From Sambucus nigra (Eukaryota > Streptophyta > Magnoliopsida > Dipsacales > Adoxaceae), in NCBI GenBank assembly GCA_949130495.1, contig OX422208.1, positions 686,727,702-686,791,701 of the forward strand: a DNA stretch of 64,000 bases, in the 5' to 3' direction. The notes under the pieces are model-generated. The model had not been told where the DNA came from and did not search any database. It saw nothing but the letters and a program-made list of their open reading frames with translations. Each line of letters starts with the position of its first letter. Position 1 is the first letter of the stretch. Shown in pieces: positions 11,048-22,010 of this stretch. The translations under genes and the position numbers were made by a program.

Positions 11048-12790
11048 CTAGGTCTTCATCCACGAACACAATGTACTTGTTGTAGTCAACATCATCTGCT
11101 CGCGACGCTTTCCTGCCAGTGTTTTCGCTGGATCGATTTGAAAAGCTTGCATTACTGCCGTAAGCTTTTTAACTTCCATCCGAGCTGAGTTTTCTTGAAT
11201 CTGCTTCAGATCCGATTCCCCATGAATCATTGCAAACTCATGGATAGCATCCTCCTTGAGAACGTTGTCAGGTCTTAGGTCCCCATTGGCAGCGACTTTC
11301 TCTGCCTTCTTCTCCACAAACTCGTTCAGATGTCTAGTTTGGGATAACTCTTTAAGGTGAGACTTGAGAGCCTTGCAGTGCTCAATTTTGTGACCACCCT
11401 CTTTGTGGAAAGCACATCTTAGTGCGTTGTTCCTTTTTTAGGGGTCTCCTCCCATCTTTCTGGGCCACTTGACGAACGGATCATCCTTGATCTTTGCTAG
11501 AGTCTTGTAGATTGGTTCCTTAAAAACAGTGTTCACTTCCTGAAATGCTTTGAAGCATCATTTTTATTCCCGCTCTTGGATCCATTTTTTCTTCCTTTCT
11601 TTTGGTTCTCAGCTTTGTTACTGCTCTTGCCGGCGAACTTGGTGCGACTATTATCCCCTACACTGAGGTGGGTCACATTCTCAACCTTAGTGTATTTTTC
11701 GATACGAGCAATTAGGTCGTCAATGGTCGTGACCTCCTTTTTAGTGAGGGACTGGTGCAAGAGGCAGGAGCTGGGTAGGCCAATCTTAAAGGATGCCACA
11801 TCGACCTGCTCCGATCAGTCCTCAACCTCATTGAATAACTCCCAATTTATTTTTGCATAGTCTCTAAGGCTCTACTAGGGCATTTTCTTCATTATCAATA
11901 AGGCATCCATCCTCTTTGAATGGGAGATGCTAGTAATGAAGCGAGACGTGAAGAGATCTGACAGGGACTCGAAGCTCCTGATGGATCTATAAGGAATTTC
12001 TCGAACCACTTCTGGGCCACATCGTGTAAGATCGATGGAAAGATTCGACACATTAATGCATCCTTATGGTTCCAGAGTGTCATGGCCTACCTGTACTGCC
12101 TAACATAATCGATAGGATCAGTCTTTCCATCGTAGATCTTGAATCTGGGAATCGCGAACTTCTTCGGGGCTTCTTCTTCTTCTTCTTCTTCTTCTTCTTC
12201 TTCTTCTTCTATCTCCCTTAGGAAAGGGGATTCATCAGGGTCCTAAGAGCTTGCCTGGCTAGCTCTCTGGTCGATCTGGCACCCCAATATGTTGGGTGCT
12301 GGTCCATTTCTCTTCGGAACAAATTTTATATGTCATCATTTCCTCGAGATGGGATCCTATAACGATGACCTGGTTGTTATTAGTCGAGAAAGTCGTCGTC
12401 TGACCTGTGTTCTTCAAATCTTTGAGATCCATGTCTAGGTCTCCTTCCTCGGGTACGAGACTTACTCGCTTGAGAGCTAGGAGTGAGATAATGACGTTGC
12501 CTGGTGCTACGATGGAGTTCTCTCTCTATTTTCTCCAATCTTCTTTTGAGACAAGAATTTTCAGCTTCTTGCTTGCGAGTGGCCTCCTCTTGTTCTTGGA
12601 GCCTAGATTCATAGGCGTCGATGAGCCTGAAGACGTGTGCGGACCTGGCTGGTCCTTGGCTTTCCTTTGAAGCTTTCCGTTCTGGGAAAGCCCTAGGATT
12701 TGAATGTCGAACTTCAGTTCTGATCCTACGGGGGGTAGGTTGCACTTGAATATCCCCTGCTTGAGGGGCATTGCTGTTGTGTCCAGACAT
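11048..12790 (-). pseudogene. Element B gag
   Basis: The start MSGHNSNAPQ at 12790 is about 50 bases after the primer site. A charged N-terminal region with a coiled coil (12480-12620) is followed by a glutamate run encoded by a CTT/GAA microsatellite (12170-12210). The capsid-like retrotransposon gag domain (11890-12170) reads FAIPRFKIYDGKTDP, MTLWNHKDALMCR and DVAQKWFEKF. Downstream (about 11340-11420) is a zinc-like motif, CAFHKEGGHKIEHC. Frame breaks occur near 12085, 11890 and 11530. Its role is to form the virus-like particle and package RNA. Confidence 0.85.
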
Positions 12791-12837
12791 TCCAAATTAT
12801 TATTAGTGAAGGATTTCTTAAAGGAAAACAAACATTT

Positions 12838-12855
12838 CCCATAGACGATGCCAAT
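12838..12855 (-). other. Primer-binding site of element B
   Basis: Directly inside the 5' LTR the minus strand reads ATTGGCATCGTCTATGGG. It is close to the ATTGGCGCCGTCTGTGGG site used by many plant gypsy elements, with two or three C-to-T or G-to-A type changes. Confidence 0.75.
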
Positions 12856-13271
12856 TGTGGTGATAATAAAACTCAACACAAAATAACAAGCAAAGGTAAT
12901 CACCAGAATAAATAAAGAACTTGAAAGAATCACAATCACACACAACACAAGATATACGTGGTTCGATAAGAAGGCCTACGTCCACGGTGGTGCTCTTAGT
13001 ATTTTATTTCTCTTTACTTCAGGTGAGTGTTCATAGAAAAGAATACATACCCTTTGCCCCGGCTGAGGGCTTAATATATACGTGTTATTTCTCGAAGAGT
13101 GGGGGTGTTGGACTCCTCCACGTTAGCCCATAATCCCTAAAATATCTCCTTGAGAGATTTTAGGAATCAAATAGGTCACAACTTAATCAGATATAGCACG
13201 GGGCCTCTAGACTTTGGGCCGGATTTAATTGGGCTACTCGTGTGGCCCATAATAGTTAATCGAGGTACCCA
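12856..13271 (-). repeat. Element B 5' LTR
   Basis: Partner of 2686-3100, and nearly the same length (416 against 415 bp). The shared end ggtaccca meets element A sequence (cgagtctcat) at 13272. A TATA-like run (ttaatatatac, about 13071-13081) is at the matching position. Confidence 0.93.
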
Positions 13272-14559
13272 CGAGTCTCATCTGAAACCGTCGCATCCGT
13301 TCGAAGAACTTCCAGAGAGCGAGAACATGACCTTCTCTAATTTGGGATTTGATAATCATATCATCCACATAGACCTCGAATTCTTTGTGAATCAGATTGG
13401 GCATAATGGTTGTGGCAACCCTTTGGTAGGTAGCCCCAGAATTCTTGAGACCAAATGGCATAACAGTGTAGCAAAAGGTTCCCCACAGGGTGATGAACGA
13501 AGTTTTTTCTTGGTGATCTGGGTGCATTTGGATTTGGTTGTATCCTCCAAACCCATCGACGAATGACTTAAGAGCATGACTGGCTGTGTTGTCCATGATC
13601 ATGTCGATATTGGGTAGCGAGTAATCATCATTCAGAGAGGCTTTATTAAAGTTCGGGTAGTCTACGCACATCCGAACTTTCCCTTCTGATTTTGTCACAA
13701 GCACTATGTTGGCTAGCCATATGGGATATTCGATCACGCGAATGAAGCCCACGTTCAACTATTTGACCACTTCTTCTTTGACTTTGAGCTACCATTCGGT
13801 GCGAAGATTTCATAACTTTTGTTTAACCGTCTTAAAATTTGGAAGAGTGGGGATCTCATGTTAAGCTATTTCAGGATCAATGCTGGGCATATCGTCATAG
13901 GACCATGCGAAGACATACATGAATTCCTTCAGTAATTCTTCTATTTGTGCGTGCTCATGCTCGTCGAGGGTATCCCCTATCCTAATCTCGCATAGTTGGC
14001 TACTAGAACCAAGGTTAATAACAACAGTTTCTTCTTTATTAACTTGAATGCGATTATGTTGTTTGTTATTAACCTTATTTAGATCAGTTAAGAATTGTTC
14101 ATTTGCAAAATCATCATCATCAAAAGTTTGATAAGAATCTAAACAATTAATGTAAGGCACAACAAGATACTCAAAATCTTCATTTATTTCATTGATAGGA
14201 AAAATAACATTTAGAAACTCATCAAAGGAGGTCTCGATTACATTAGACCAAGGATAGACAACAAAAGAATATATGGGGTAAACATTGGGGTTAAGTAGGA
14301 TTTCAACAGGTAAAACTGGCGCAGCATGCCAGTTGAGGAGAGGTGTATCAACAAATTTAATCAGGTGGGATGGATCCAGTGATGTAGTGCTTGAATGAAC
14401 CATGCAGAGTGTTACCCCCAGTGTCTGTAAGTTAAACAAATCCTTTGATTCACTTTCCTTGGAATCTTCGGTATCTTTAATGAGCGGTTGTACATGGTGT
14501 CGGGAACTTTCGACCCATGGGTAGCTGTCTTGGAAAAAGATCTCCATTCCAGGCTTCAT
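13272..14559 (-). pseudogene. Element A RT N-terminal part and pre-RT linker
   Basis: The linker (13861-14559) ends ELLKEFMYVFAWSYDDMPS, the lead-in found before RT in Tat elements. The RT (13273-13758) has VRMCVDYPNFNKASLNDDY, SFVDGFGGYNQIQM, VMPFGLKNSGATYQR and the catalytic VYVDDMIIKS. It runs up to QMRL, where element B interrupts; the frame continues at 2685. A frame break lies at 13760-13860. The linker is unusually long and Asp/Glu-rich. Confidence 0.92.
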
Positions 14560-15061
14560 CTTCTTATCGGTATGGTCATACCATGGTTCCGAAAAGACGC
14601 ATCAGGGGAAGTCTTCACCCTTTTTAATGAATTGTCCATTCAAGAAATCACCTGGGATAGTCTAGATGCAGTCTAATCTTATCTTCTTCGAGACTAGAGG
14701 ATCATTCTGAGCTCTTGTTCTGATGGTTGATACCCTAAACCATAAGGGGGAAACCTTTTTTCAGCGCAATGGGTTCAAGTATCCCTTGTTGTTTTGTCCT
14801 AGCCCAGTCCGGGCATAAAGTACATATTTTTGAACATTTTAATCACATTGATGTTGCCATGAGGGTCGTGTTCAGGACAAACCATTTCTCTGAAATCGTC
14901 CCCTATCGGGATTAGAAGTGGATTGACTCAAAATCCTGATAGGAGCATATCATTTGACCCGTGCTGTATCTTAAGGATTGGATTGCTGGTACTTGCACTC
15001 TCGGCACTGTCGTCGTCACCCAAAATGGTGATTATTCGTCCGTCGATGAAGAATTTCAGTT

Positions 15062-15748
15062 TTAATGGAGCGAGGAGGACACACCCTTGATACTGTGGAG
15101 CCAAGGTCGTCTAAGCAATAGGTTGAAACAATCTGGGATGTCATTGACTTGGAAATTAATGACAGGGTTTATAGGGACAACCCCTATTGTAAGTTTTCTG
15201 GATCCTATCACTTCCCGATGGGTATTATCATAGGCACGTACAATAATGGAGGTTGGAGCGAGGTCACTTACCTTCAGTCCTAAGCATTTGAAGGTTCTTA
15301 ATGGGCATACATTCAAGATGAATCCATTATTGACAAGAGAGAGTGGTATGATCTTCCCCATAAATTTGACGGATATGTTGAGTGCATGATTGTGGTTTAG
15401 CTCAATTCGGGGGATTTACTCTTTGAAAAAGGATAATATTCAGGTAGAGGTCAAGGATCCGACTATATTTATCGCTTCTTCTGGTGTGGTAGAAGGAGGA
15501 ACTGTGGGTCCAGTGAGCAACTTGATCAAAGCATTTTTGTACAGCTAGGAAGACATGAAAGGTCCCCATAGAGTTTTGTGAGCGTGAGTTTTCTTCAGTT
15601 GATCGAGGATATTGCTCTCCTCGAGGGTCATCTCTGGCATAGGAAGGTTTTCAACACCCTTACCTTTGTGATTGACTGGTACTAAGCTTGGGATCTGGTA
15701 ATGCCTCCCTGATTTGATCATGTGATTTACTGAAGAAGGGAAGAACAC
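15062..15748 (-). pseudogene. Element A aspartic-protease region with lost catalytic aspartate
   Basis: Upstream (15545-15748) is the pre-protease motif ILDQLKKTHAHKTLWG. The protease (15062-15361) reads IPLSLVNNGFILNVCPLRT, then STIIVRAYDN-like and DIPDCFNLLLRRPWLH. Tat proteases have VDNGS at the active site; here it is VNNGF, so the catalytic aspartate is asparagine. Stops lie between the two parts (about 15370-15545). Enzyme activity is ruled out. Confidence 0.82.
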
Positions 15749-15899
15749 GAACTCTATTTCCTCCTTGATCTTGGGTTATTCTGCCACCTTGTTTATTTCT
15801 TCGGGGATTTCTTCAAATGATGTCATCTCACATATATTGGCTACCGGTCCAATCTTCTCTGAAGCTTGCTCTTAATTTGAATCTTCGAATCCTTCCCCC

Positions 15900-17776
15900 A
15901 TCCGGTGGCAACAATTATGTCTTTCCATGTAAAGTCAATGCATTCCACAACTTCAATGGCTTCTTCATATAGGTCTTCCCATTATGAGGGATGTAAGGCT
16001 GAAGGGACTAGGCGCTCTTGTATCTTCAGAGTATCAAATAACTCAGTCATACTGCAAATATTATTGGTTTGACTGAATAATTCTGCCATGATCTAAACAA
16101 CGTCATCTAGGCTGACTTCATCGGTTGGTACCACCCAACTGTCTAACTTTCGGGCCCATTTTCATGCTTCCAAGAATAGCATACTGAGCCTCTGGCAATC
16201 AATGATCATCTGCGAGGGTAATTTCAGCCTGAACTCTAGGAGTTGGTTTAGTACTTCTGATAATTCCATACTTCCATTTTCAGAACGAGTACGAACAACG
16301 ATGTATGTTCTGATAAGGAGTGACAGTGCCTGATTAGTGAGGCTAGCAGGGTGTAGGAGGAAATATGGATAAGTTTGGAGAGATTTGGGAGAATATATAG
16401 GTGTGAGTTGAGTTGAGGGATCAAATGTTAGGTTCTCTTCTGGGAAGATGGCATTGGCATGATTTGGGAGTGGGTTGTGAGTAGTGTTTGGCTTAGGATT
16501 GGCTGGTGGGGCAATGGAACCCCGGTCAATCAGACCTTGGATTATGTTTTAAAGGTGAAAGCATTGGTCGATGGCATGGCCAGCAGCTTGGTGAAAGGTG
16601 CAATGGTCATCTGCCTTGATGTTTTTTGGAAGTAGATTTGGTAATGGACGGGGTTCCAAGGGTTTGATAAGGCTTCGGCTTAACAGGCCTGATAAACTTT
16701 GGAGAAGGGAGCATGGAGATAGGTGTATTACTTTCGGACTGGGACATGGCAGTTTTTTGGTGCCCACGAGGTGGTTGGTTGAGAGATATTGTTGATGGTT
16801 GAGACTACAGCACTGACAAGCTTATCATATTTTTTGGGAGTGAACTGTCCGGACACTTTCTCTGGTTCCACTTATGTTTTATCAAGACCTTCCTCGATTT
16901 CTACTCCTGCTTCTCTGAGAGCTCGGAAGTGGGGATAGTATTGTCCTCCATTTGTTGCTCGTACACGGGGTAAGAAGTTATTCCTTACTATACCGACTTG
17001 TTCTTCTTCGGATGGTCGACTGGTCACGGTGGCTGCTTTTTCCCTCCATCAGGCTATGAAGTTACTGACTGAAGCTCTAAATCACGGCGGGTGACCTAAT
17101 GCTCTTTGTTTTATTTGTACTGAGACATGAATTCTAAGGCTACATCCTCCCAGCTATGGATTATGGACTCCTCGAGAGAAAAAAACCATCGGAGGGTGCT
17201 ATCCTTTAAAGTTTGCTAAAAAAATTGGTCCATCACTTCTTCAGAAGCCCCTAGGAGAGTCATAGAATGGTGATAACTACGAAGATGAACAATTGGGGTT
17301 CCACTTCCTCCAAATTTCTCAATATTTAGCATCTTGAACTTCTCGGGTAACCTCGCTTTAGGATAAGGAGACATGTTAGTGTAGTCCATATAATTCCCAG
17401 AAATTCTGACTTGGTCAAACTTCTTAGTTAACATCTTGATATTTTCTTTGACCTTGTTCAACTCTTCCTCTTTTAGATCCATGATCGTAGGCAAATTAGC
17501 CCCAGACTGGGCAAGGTTTGGCATAGGAAGCTGGGCAGGCGGCGACCCATTAGCAGGTGGGGCACGTGGAGCGTGCTGATACTCTTCGGGAACCCAGATT
17601 GGCTCGGGTGGTCCTATAGTGCGAGGTAATAGGACCTCGGGCTCTTAAGGAACAAGAACCTAGTTTCGTTGCATCTCACAGACTTCAGTCTGGAGGTTTT
17701 CAATCTTGGACACGAGCTGAGCTAAGACTGCCATCATATCTGGCAGCACAACTGTTACTTGATCTGTGTTCTCCAT
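15900..17776 (-). pseudogene. Element A gag
   Basis: The first methionine at 17776 opens MENTDQVTVVLPDMMAVLAQL, a helical start typical of Tat/Ogre gag. The capsid part (17216-17524) reads PEKFKMLNIEKFGGSGTP and HHSMTLLGASEEVMDQFF. A zinc-like motif near 16610 reads CTFHQAAGHAIDQC. The tail to about 15.9 kb has stops in every frame (for example at 17215, 17095, 16720, 16545). Gag would form the particle. The distance of 2.4 kb from the primer site is long, partly because of the LTR at 18935-20052. Confidence 0.82.
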
Positions 17777-18934
17777 AGAAAGCGAATGGATTCCGTACTC
17801 GAAAGAAGTAGCTGAGGAACAGACGAAACTCTGGGGTGTTTTGACTGAAGATCGAAGCCAATAAAGATCCAGGCCAAGGGTGTGAGATCAACCTGAGAAG
17901 GTGTAAAATGGGATTTATTTTTGAAAAAATGAATGAAAATATTTTTGACATTATTTTTTTTTTGAGATTGGAAGACAATATTTTTGGATTTTTGATAAAG
18001 AGAGGAGAAATGTTTTTAGATTTTCGATAAAGAAAGGAGAAATATATCTTTTTTTAGTATTTTTGATAAAGGGAGGAGAGAATGAATGGGAGACGGGTCT
18101 CAGCATGATTTTTATAATTATTATGTTCTTTCTAGTATTAGGTTTACCTAAATGCAAAAAGGAAATGTCGGACGGGACCCGATCTTGGAAAAATTCGGGT
18201 TTGAATTAATATATGAAAAAAGTTACACTTGTTACCAAGCTCATGGAAAGGATCCCGTTTTGAAAAATATGAAATCGCTCGAGAATTTGGGCAACATGCC
18301 GACCCATCATTTCGGCAGAGTTTCGAATAGAAACTAACAAATTAACATGAGTTCCATAGGTCTAACGCCTATATGCGGGTATGCAGTTTTGTTGGGTTAA
18401 TTGGAAAGGGTTCCCTCCTTTGGCATCACTTTCATGATATACGTCTTGCTTTTGAGGTCAATTGGTACGTATGAACAAGCCATTTGATATACCTGAGTGT
18501 ACGTGAATTGCCTCACGATATACCTCATGGGGACAGTACGTGTGAGAGCGAATTTGATATACTCGACGTACGTGAACAAATTCCCTACGATATACCTATC
18601 GTCATGACTTCGGTCAAGCAGTATGATGTGGGAGAACCGTTCGATATACGTCAAAGATACTTAGATAATGGAAGGTGAGAGTCATATCGCTTAAGATAAC
18701 TGCGCCCTACCAGACCAGCGCCCATCAAGAAGTGACCCTCTAGTTACGGGACAAAATTTGGTCAATAGCAATGCTCTTCGGGGGAGTAGTGTGCAAAATG
18801 CATGATCTTTTTATTAGTATCTTATGAAGAGATGTATATTTCATTGATGAGCATCATGCTAAACAGGGAGCAAGTATGACTATGAGAAGTAAATCTACAC
18901 TAAGCATGGATATTTAAGAGTGGTCCTACACGAG
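17777..18934 (-). other. Untranslated leader of element A, inner part
   Basis: AT-rich between 17880 and 18130 (runs of T and A), then the GATATAC repeat at 18436-18650. No gag-like coding is visible. Whether all of it belongs to the element's leader or includes other insertions cannot be settled here. Confidence 0.5.
18436..18650. repeat. Diverged tandem repeat of about 70 bp with GATATAC and TACGTGAA motifs
   Basis: GATATAC occurs at 18436, 18486, 18517, 18556, 18589 and 18643. Pairs are about 70 bp apart (18486/18556, 18517/18589), and TACGT motifs lie between them. Two clear units are 18486-18555 and 18556-18625. The short plus-strand frame across it repeats a peptide pattern (VRE..P.DIP) only because of the DNA repeat. 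Confidence 0.6.
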
Positions 18935-20052
18935 TGTGTTTCAAATCTAACCAATTTCCACCAAAAAAAATTTATCCAACTTTTAATTAGCACCAAACCA
19001 AGGTGTGAAAAACCAATTTTTACTTTAAACAATTTTATCTTGATTAATCCTAAACATGCATCTAGTGATTAAAGAAAGTAAAGTAAAGTAAAGTAAAGTA
19101 AAGAATACTCACAAAGCAGGATGTACGAGGAAAAGCTCAAGACGGGAAAAAACCTCGGATGGCGCAAGCCAGACAATCATTATGAATGTGGAATTACAAC
19201 AAAAAGACAAAAGACTCACTCAACGACTCGATCCCCATGGGTCTTGATGCTCTTCTGATCTTCAACCCCTCCTCTCACAGTTCCCACGCAGAAAGTCCTT
19301 CTTCCACAATACCTGTCCACAACACATGCGTCCACGTACGTCTCGATGTCCACCGAATGGATTTGATACGCCTACGATGTCGAACAAGAAGTCCTTCTCT
19401 TTTCTTCACCGCAAAACCCAGATGTTCAAGTACTGAACAAACCTTCTTGGAGCAGCAAGATCACATAAACATATAGTAATGATAACTCGGATCTTTTCAA
19501 ACTCTAAGGATGTGTTTAAGCTTTGAAACCTTATAAAAACATGTGCAAAACTCGTACTGGATTGAAAACTATTTCCAGATTGCACTTCACGTTAATTCTG
19601 ATGAAACCACGCTTTAAATAGGATTTTGAATCGGCGCCTCTAAAAACGTGTTACTCAAATAAGATTGACCTGTCTTTCGCGCGACATAGCTATCTCGCTC
19701 GAATGAGCTGAGCTGTCGTTTGAACGATGTGCGTGTCAGTTTAACTTTTTCTTTAAAACGTTTCTTCCAAAAGAGATCTAGTGAAATCAAACTCTATTTC
19801 GAGCTTATCAGAATAAAACGTAGTGTAAAACATTTAAAACATTTTAAAATATTTTTTCTTATAAAATTACATCCTTATCTTTTATAAAAATAATTTCGAA
19901 TCTCATTAACAATATGCATTCAAATCTGTGTCATAGATCAAGTGGGAACGTGACAAAGTAAAATATCCTTATGACATATTACAAACATATTTTTGTTCAC
20001 GGAATTAAGTCAAAATAATACAGGGACTCAATTGGAAATTTATGTCCTTACA
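18935..20052 (-). repeat. Solo-LTR-like segment F (related to N at 52183)
   Basis: Starts TGTGTTTCAAATC and ends ATGTCCTTACA. On the minus strand this is TGTAAGGACAT...ACACA. Segment N (52183-53248) has the same order of landmarks: aaacatgcatct near the left end, a GC-rich block of TCG..GAACGA palindromes, and ATGTCCTCACA at the right end. No primer site adjoins it and I find no clean target duplication, so it is a solo or truncated LTR. It contains an (AAAGT)n run at 19076-19103. Confidence 0.6.
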
Positions 20053-20152
20053 AATATATACAAGTGTGAAGGTGTGTTCTAGTGAGTAGAAGAGAGAGGA
20101 ATATATAGATAAACAAATACTCAAGTAAACAGATTCTAGCCCTCAAAACAAA

Positions 20153-20170
20153 TCCCCAGCAGAGTCGCCA
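20153..20170 (-). other. Primer-binding site of element A
   Basis: Minus strand TGGCGACTCTGCTGGGGA, one base inside the 5' LTR. This site type is characteristic of Tat/Ogre elements (usually attributed to an arginine tRNA; not verified here). Confidence 0.85.
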
Positions 20171-21380
20171 CTGTGGCCATCCCCGATTCTCACGGAGAGA
20201 GAGAGATAGAGAGAGAGGATCTCGATCCCGCGCATCCCTCTCGGGAGCGCTACGGCCGTCGTTGGCGATGTGTGAGGTGAAAAATGTAGAGAGATGAAGT
20301 CGCCAGTCTAGTTTACTCAAAACAGACAAAAAAAGGTGGATCCATCCCAAAGGACAACATCAAAGACATACGAAACCAATAATTATTTGAGGAGGGTTTG
20401 GAGGCTAAGTTACGGAATGGGAAGTTGTTAGGCACCCATTCCGCCCATGCGATCTCTCATGGATTTGTATTATTTCCTCTATTTCTTCGTGATATGTGTG
20501 CATGTGTATATGTAATGGATATAGGAATCATCGACTTGTATCATAGAAGAGATAAAGCAAATCATCCGTAGGAATGTTTATAAAAGTAATATTAGAAAAT
20601 GGGATTTACGCGATTATCCTTGCGTTGATCGTTATAACAATACGACAACACGTATGGAATAATACGCTACTAAGTAAAAATGTATGTATATGCAAATATG
20701 CATAGATGAGAATCTAAGATAATTATGTTAAAGAATTAGGAAATTAGAAAAATTGAAAATTGAAAAAAATAGGACTCGAGTCTCGAGTTTTATCCCGAGA
20801 TGCCTATAGTGGCATCAAAGTCCACGTAGTTCATATGCAAAACGAGGGGTGAGGTTTATCCCATAAATCCAATCGGGGACATATCTTGTGTGTGTGTGTG
20901 TGTGTGTAAAAGGTGTTTTAGTGTGAGAAAAGTGTGAGAAAGGTGAGAAACTCCCCATTCGGAATTTATAAGCAAACCCTCTTTTTCTTGTTTTTTTTTG
21001 GGTTTTTATATGAAAAATAAGAAATGTGCAATAATACTAAATAAAAAGTATATTAGGATATGTGAGATAGGGAGAATAAAAGTTCTAAGTAATAAAACAA
21101 GTTAATGCGAATTTAAGAGAATTTAAAGAGAGAGCTGAGAAAGTTAGACCTTCTTAAAGATCTTGAGCTTGATCTTGAATGTTGGAGAGAAGCCCTTGCA
21201 CTTGGATGATGATGGTGGATAGTTAATTCACCAAGTTTGGTGAAAAGGATGATGAAAAGTGAGGGTTGGAAAGGGATTTGGATGTAGAAATCACGCTGAC
21301 TTCTAGAGAGGTTTTTTGAGTTCGCTGAGAGTGCTGGATCTCAAATTTTCCGGGGTGCTTTTCAATGAGGTCAGGCTCTC

Positions 21381-21391
21381 CTTTTTATAGG
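21381..21391 (-). promoter_or_regulatory. TATA box of element A LTR
   Basis: Minus strand GCCTATAAAAAGGAG. It is placed as expected for the pol II start of genomic RNA, with the GC-rich dyad cluster 35-100 bases upstream. Confidence 0.7.
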
Positions 21392-21423
21392 CCCAGGGCA
21401 TTGACGATCGACATAGGTCTGGT

Positions 21424-21491
21424 CCTGCCATTCGGCAGGTGTCTTTAGGCACACCGCCGATAGGCAAGATTTTGAACCTGACGTTTGGCAG
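21424..21491 (-). promoter_or_regulatory. Cluster of TGCC-N4-GGCA dyads upstream of the LTR TATA box
   Basis: Three dyads with 4-base spacers: CCTGCC-ATTC-GGCAGG (21424-21439), GCC-GATA-GGC (about 21455-21464) and an imperfect CTGAC-GTTT-GGCAG (about 21478-21491). The same cluster is in C at 55914-55981, where the first is a perfect 16-bp palindrome. They may be protein-binding sites; the binder is unknown. Confidence 0.55.
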
Positions 21492-21599
21492 TCTCATTCA
21501 GATTCCTTTGGAAAAATGATCATATAACGCAATCCGTTGATAAGAATCGTGCACAGGGCATACTGCTGTAAAGTTAATTCAGATACCTTCAAAATTTCT

Positions 21600-22010
21600 T
21601 GGACTTCTCCCGAGTTTGAGAGTTAACTTTGGGTCATATGTGGCTCGAAAGCGCTCGTTGGTCCTTTGGACGGGGGATCGTCGGACGACGAAGGGTCTTT
21701 CGTCCAAATGGTAAGTCAGAATTGCGCTCCGGGCGGACCGTTGGCAGGTTAGGAGATGTACTTAGACATTACAAAAAGTTTGACTCATTTTGGAGAGTTA
21801 ACTTTGGTCAACCGGGGCCCGAAAATGTTCGGAAACCTTTCAGAGTAAAACGGATCGTTCGTTCATACCGTAAGTCAAAATTAGGCCCGGAGCGAACTGT
21901 TGGAAAGGAGTTTTAGTGCCCTTTGAAGATTCATTCAGTCTTGGTCGAGCTGAAGAGTTTGACTTTTGGTCAAATTGAGCTTGGGAGTGCTCGATGGCCT
22001 CTAGGTCAGT
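21600..22010. repeat. LTR tandem module, three units of about 170 bp
   Basis: Units begin near 21600, 21775 and 21945. Each has a GTTRACTTTGGGTCA-type motif, a GGATCGTTCGTCC-like block and ACCGTTGG. On the minus strand they lie in U3, ahead of the TATA box. The GTTGAC...GTCAAC arms contain the TTGAC core of W-boxes, the known target of WRKY factors. Confidence 0.65.

Larger units (their letters stand above)
2686..13271 (-). mobile_element. Complete Tat-lineage LTR retrotransposon B, inserted in the RT gene of A
   Basis: Two direct LTRs (2686-3100, 415 bp; 12856-13271, 416 bp) bound a 9.8-kb interior with primer site, gag, protease, RT, RNase H, second RNase H, integrase and polypurine tract on the minus strand. 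Two coding blocks lie on the plus strand between integrase and the 3' LTR. The LTRs read TGGGTACCTCG...CACCACA on the minus strand. The target duplication is gagtt (2680-2684) against gagtc (13273-13277), one mismatch, if the ends are set one or two bases outside the TG/CA. Stops in gag, RT, integrase and both antisense blocks make it inactive. Confidence 0.93.

Noticed and set aside
21629..21916. 95-codon plus-strand frame in the LTR of A
   Set aside because: It lies in the tandem module; the C copy does not keep the frame; no domain.
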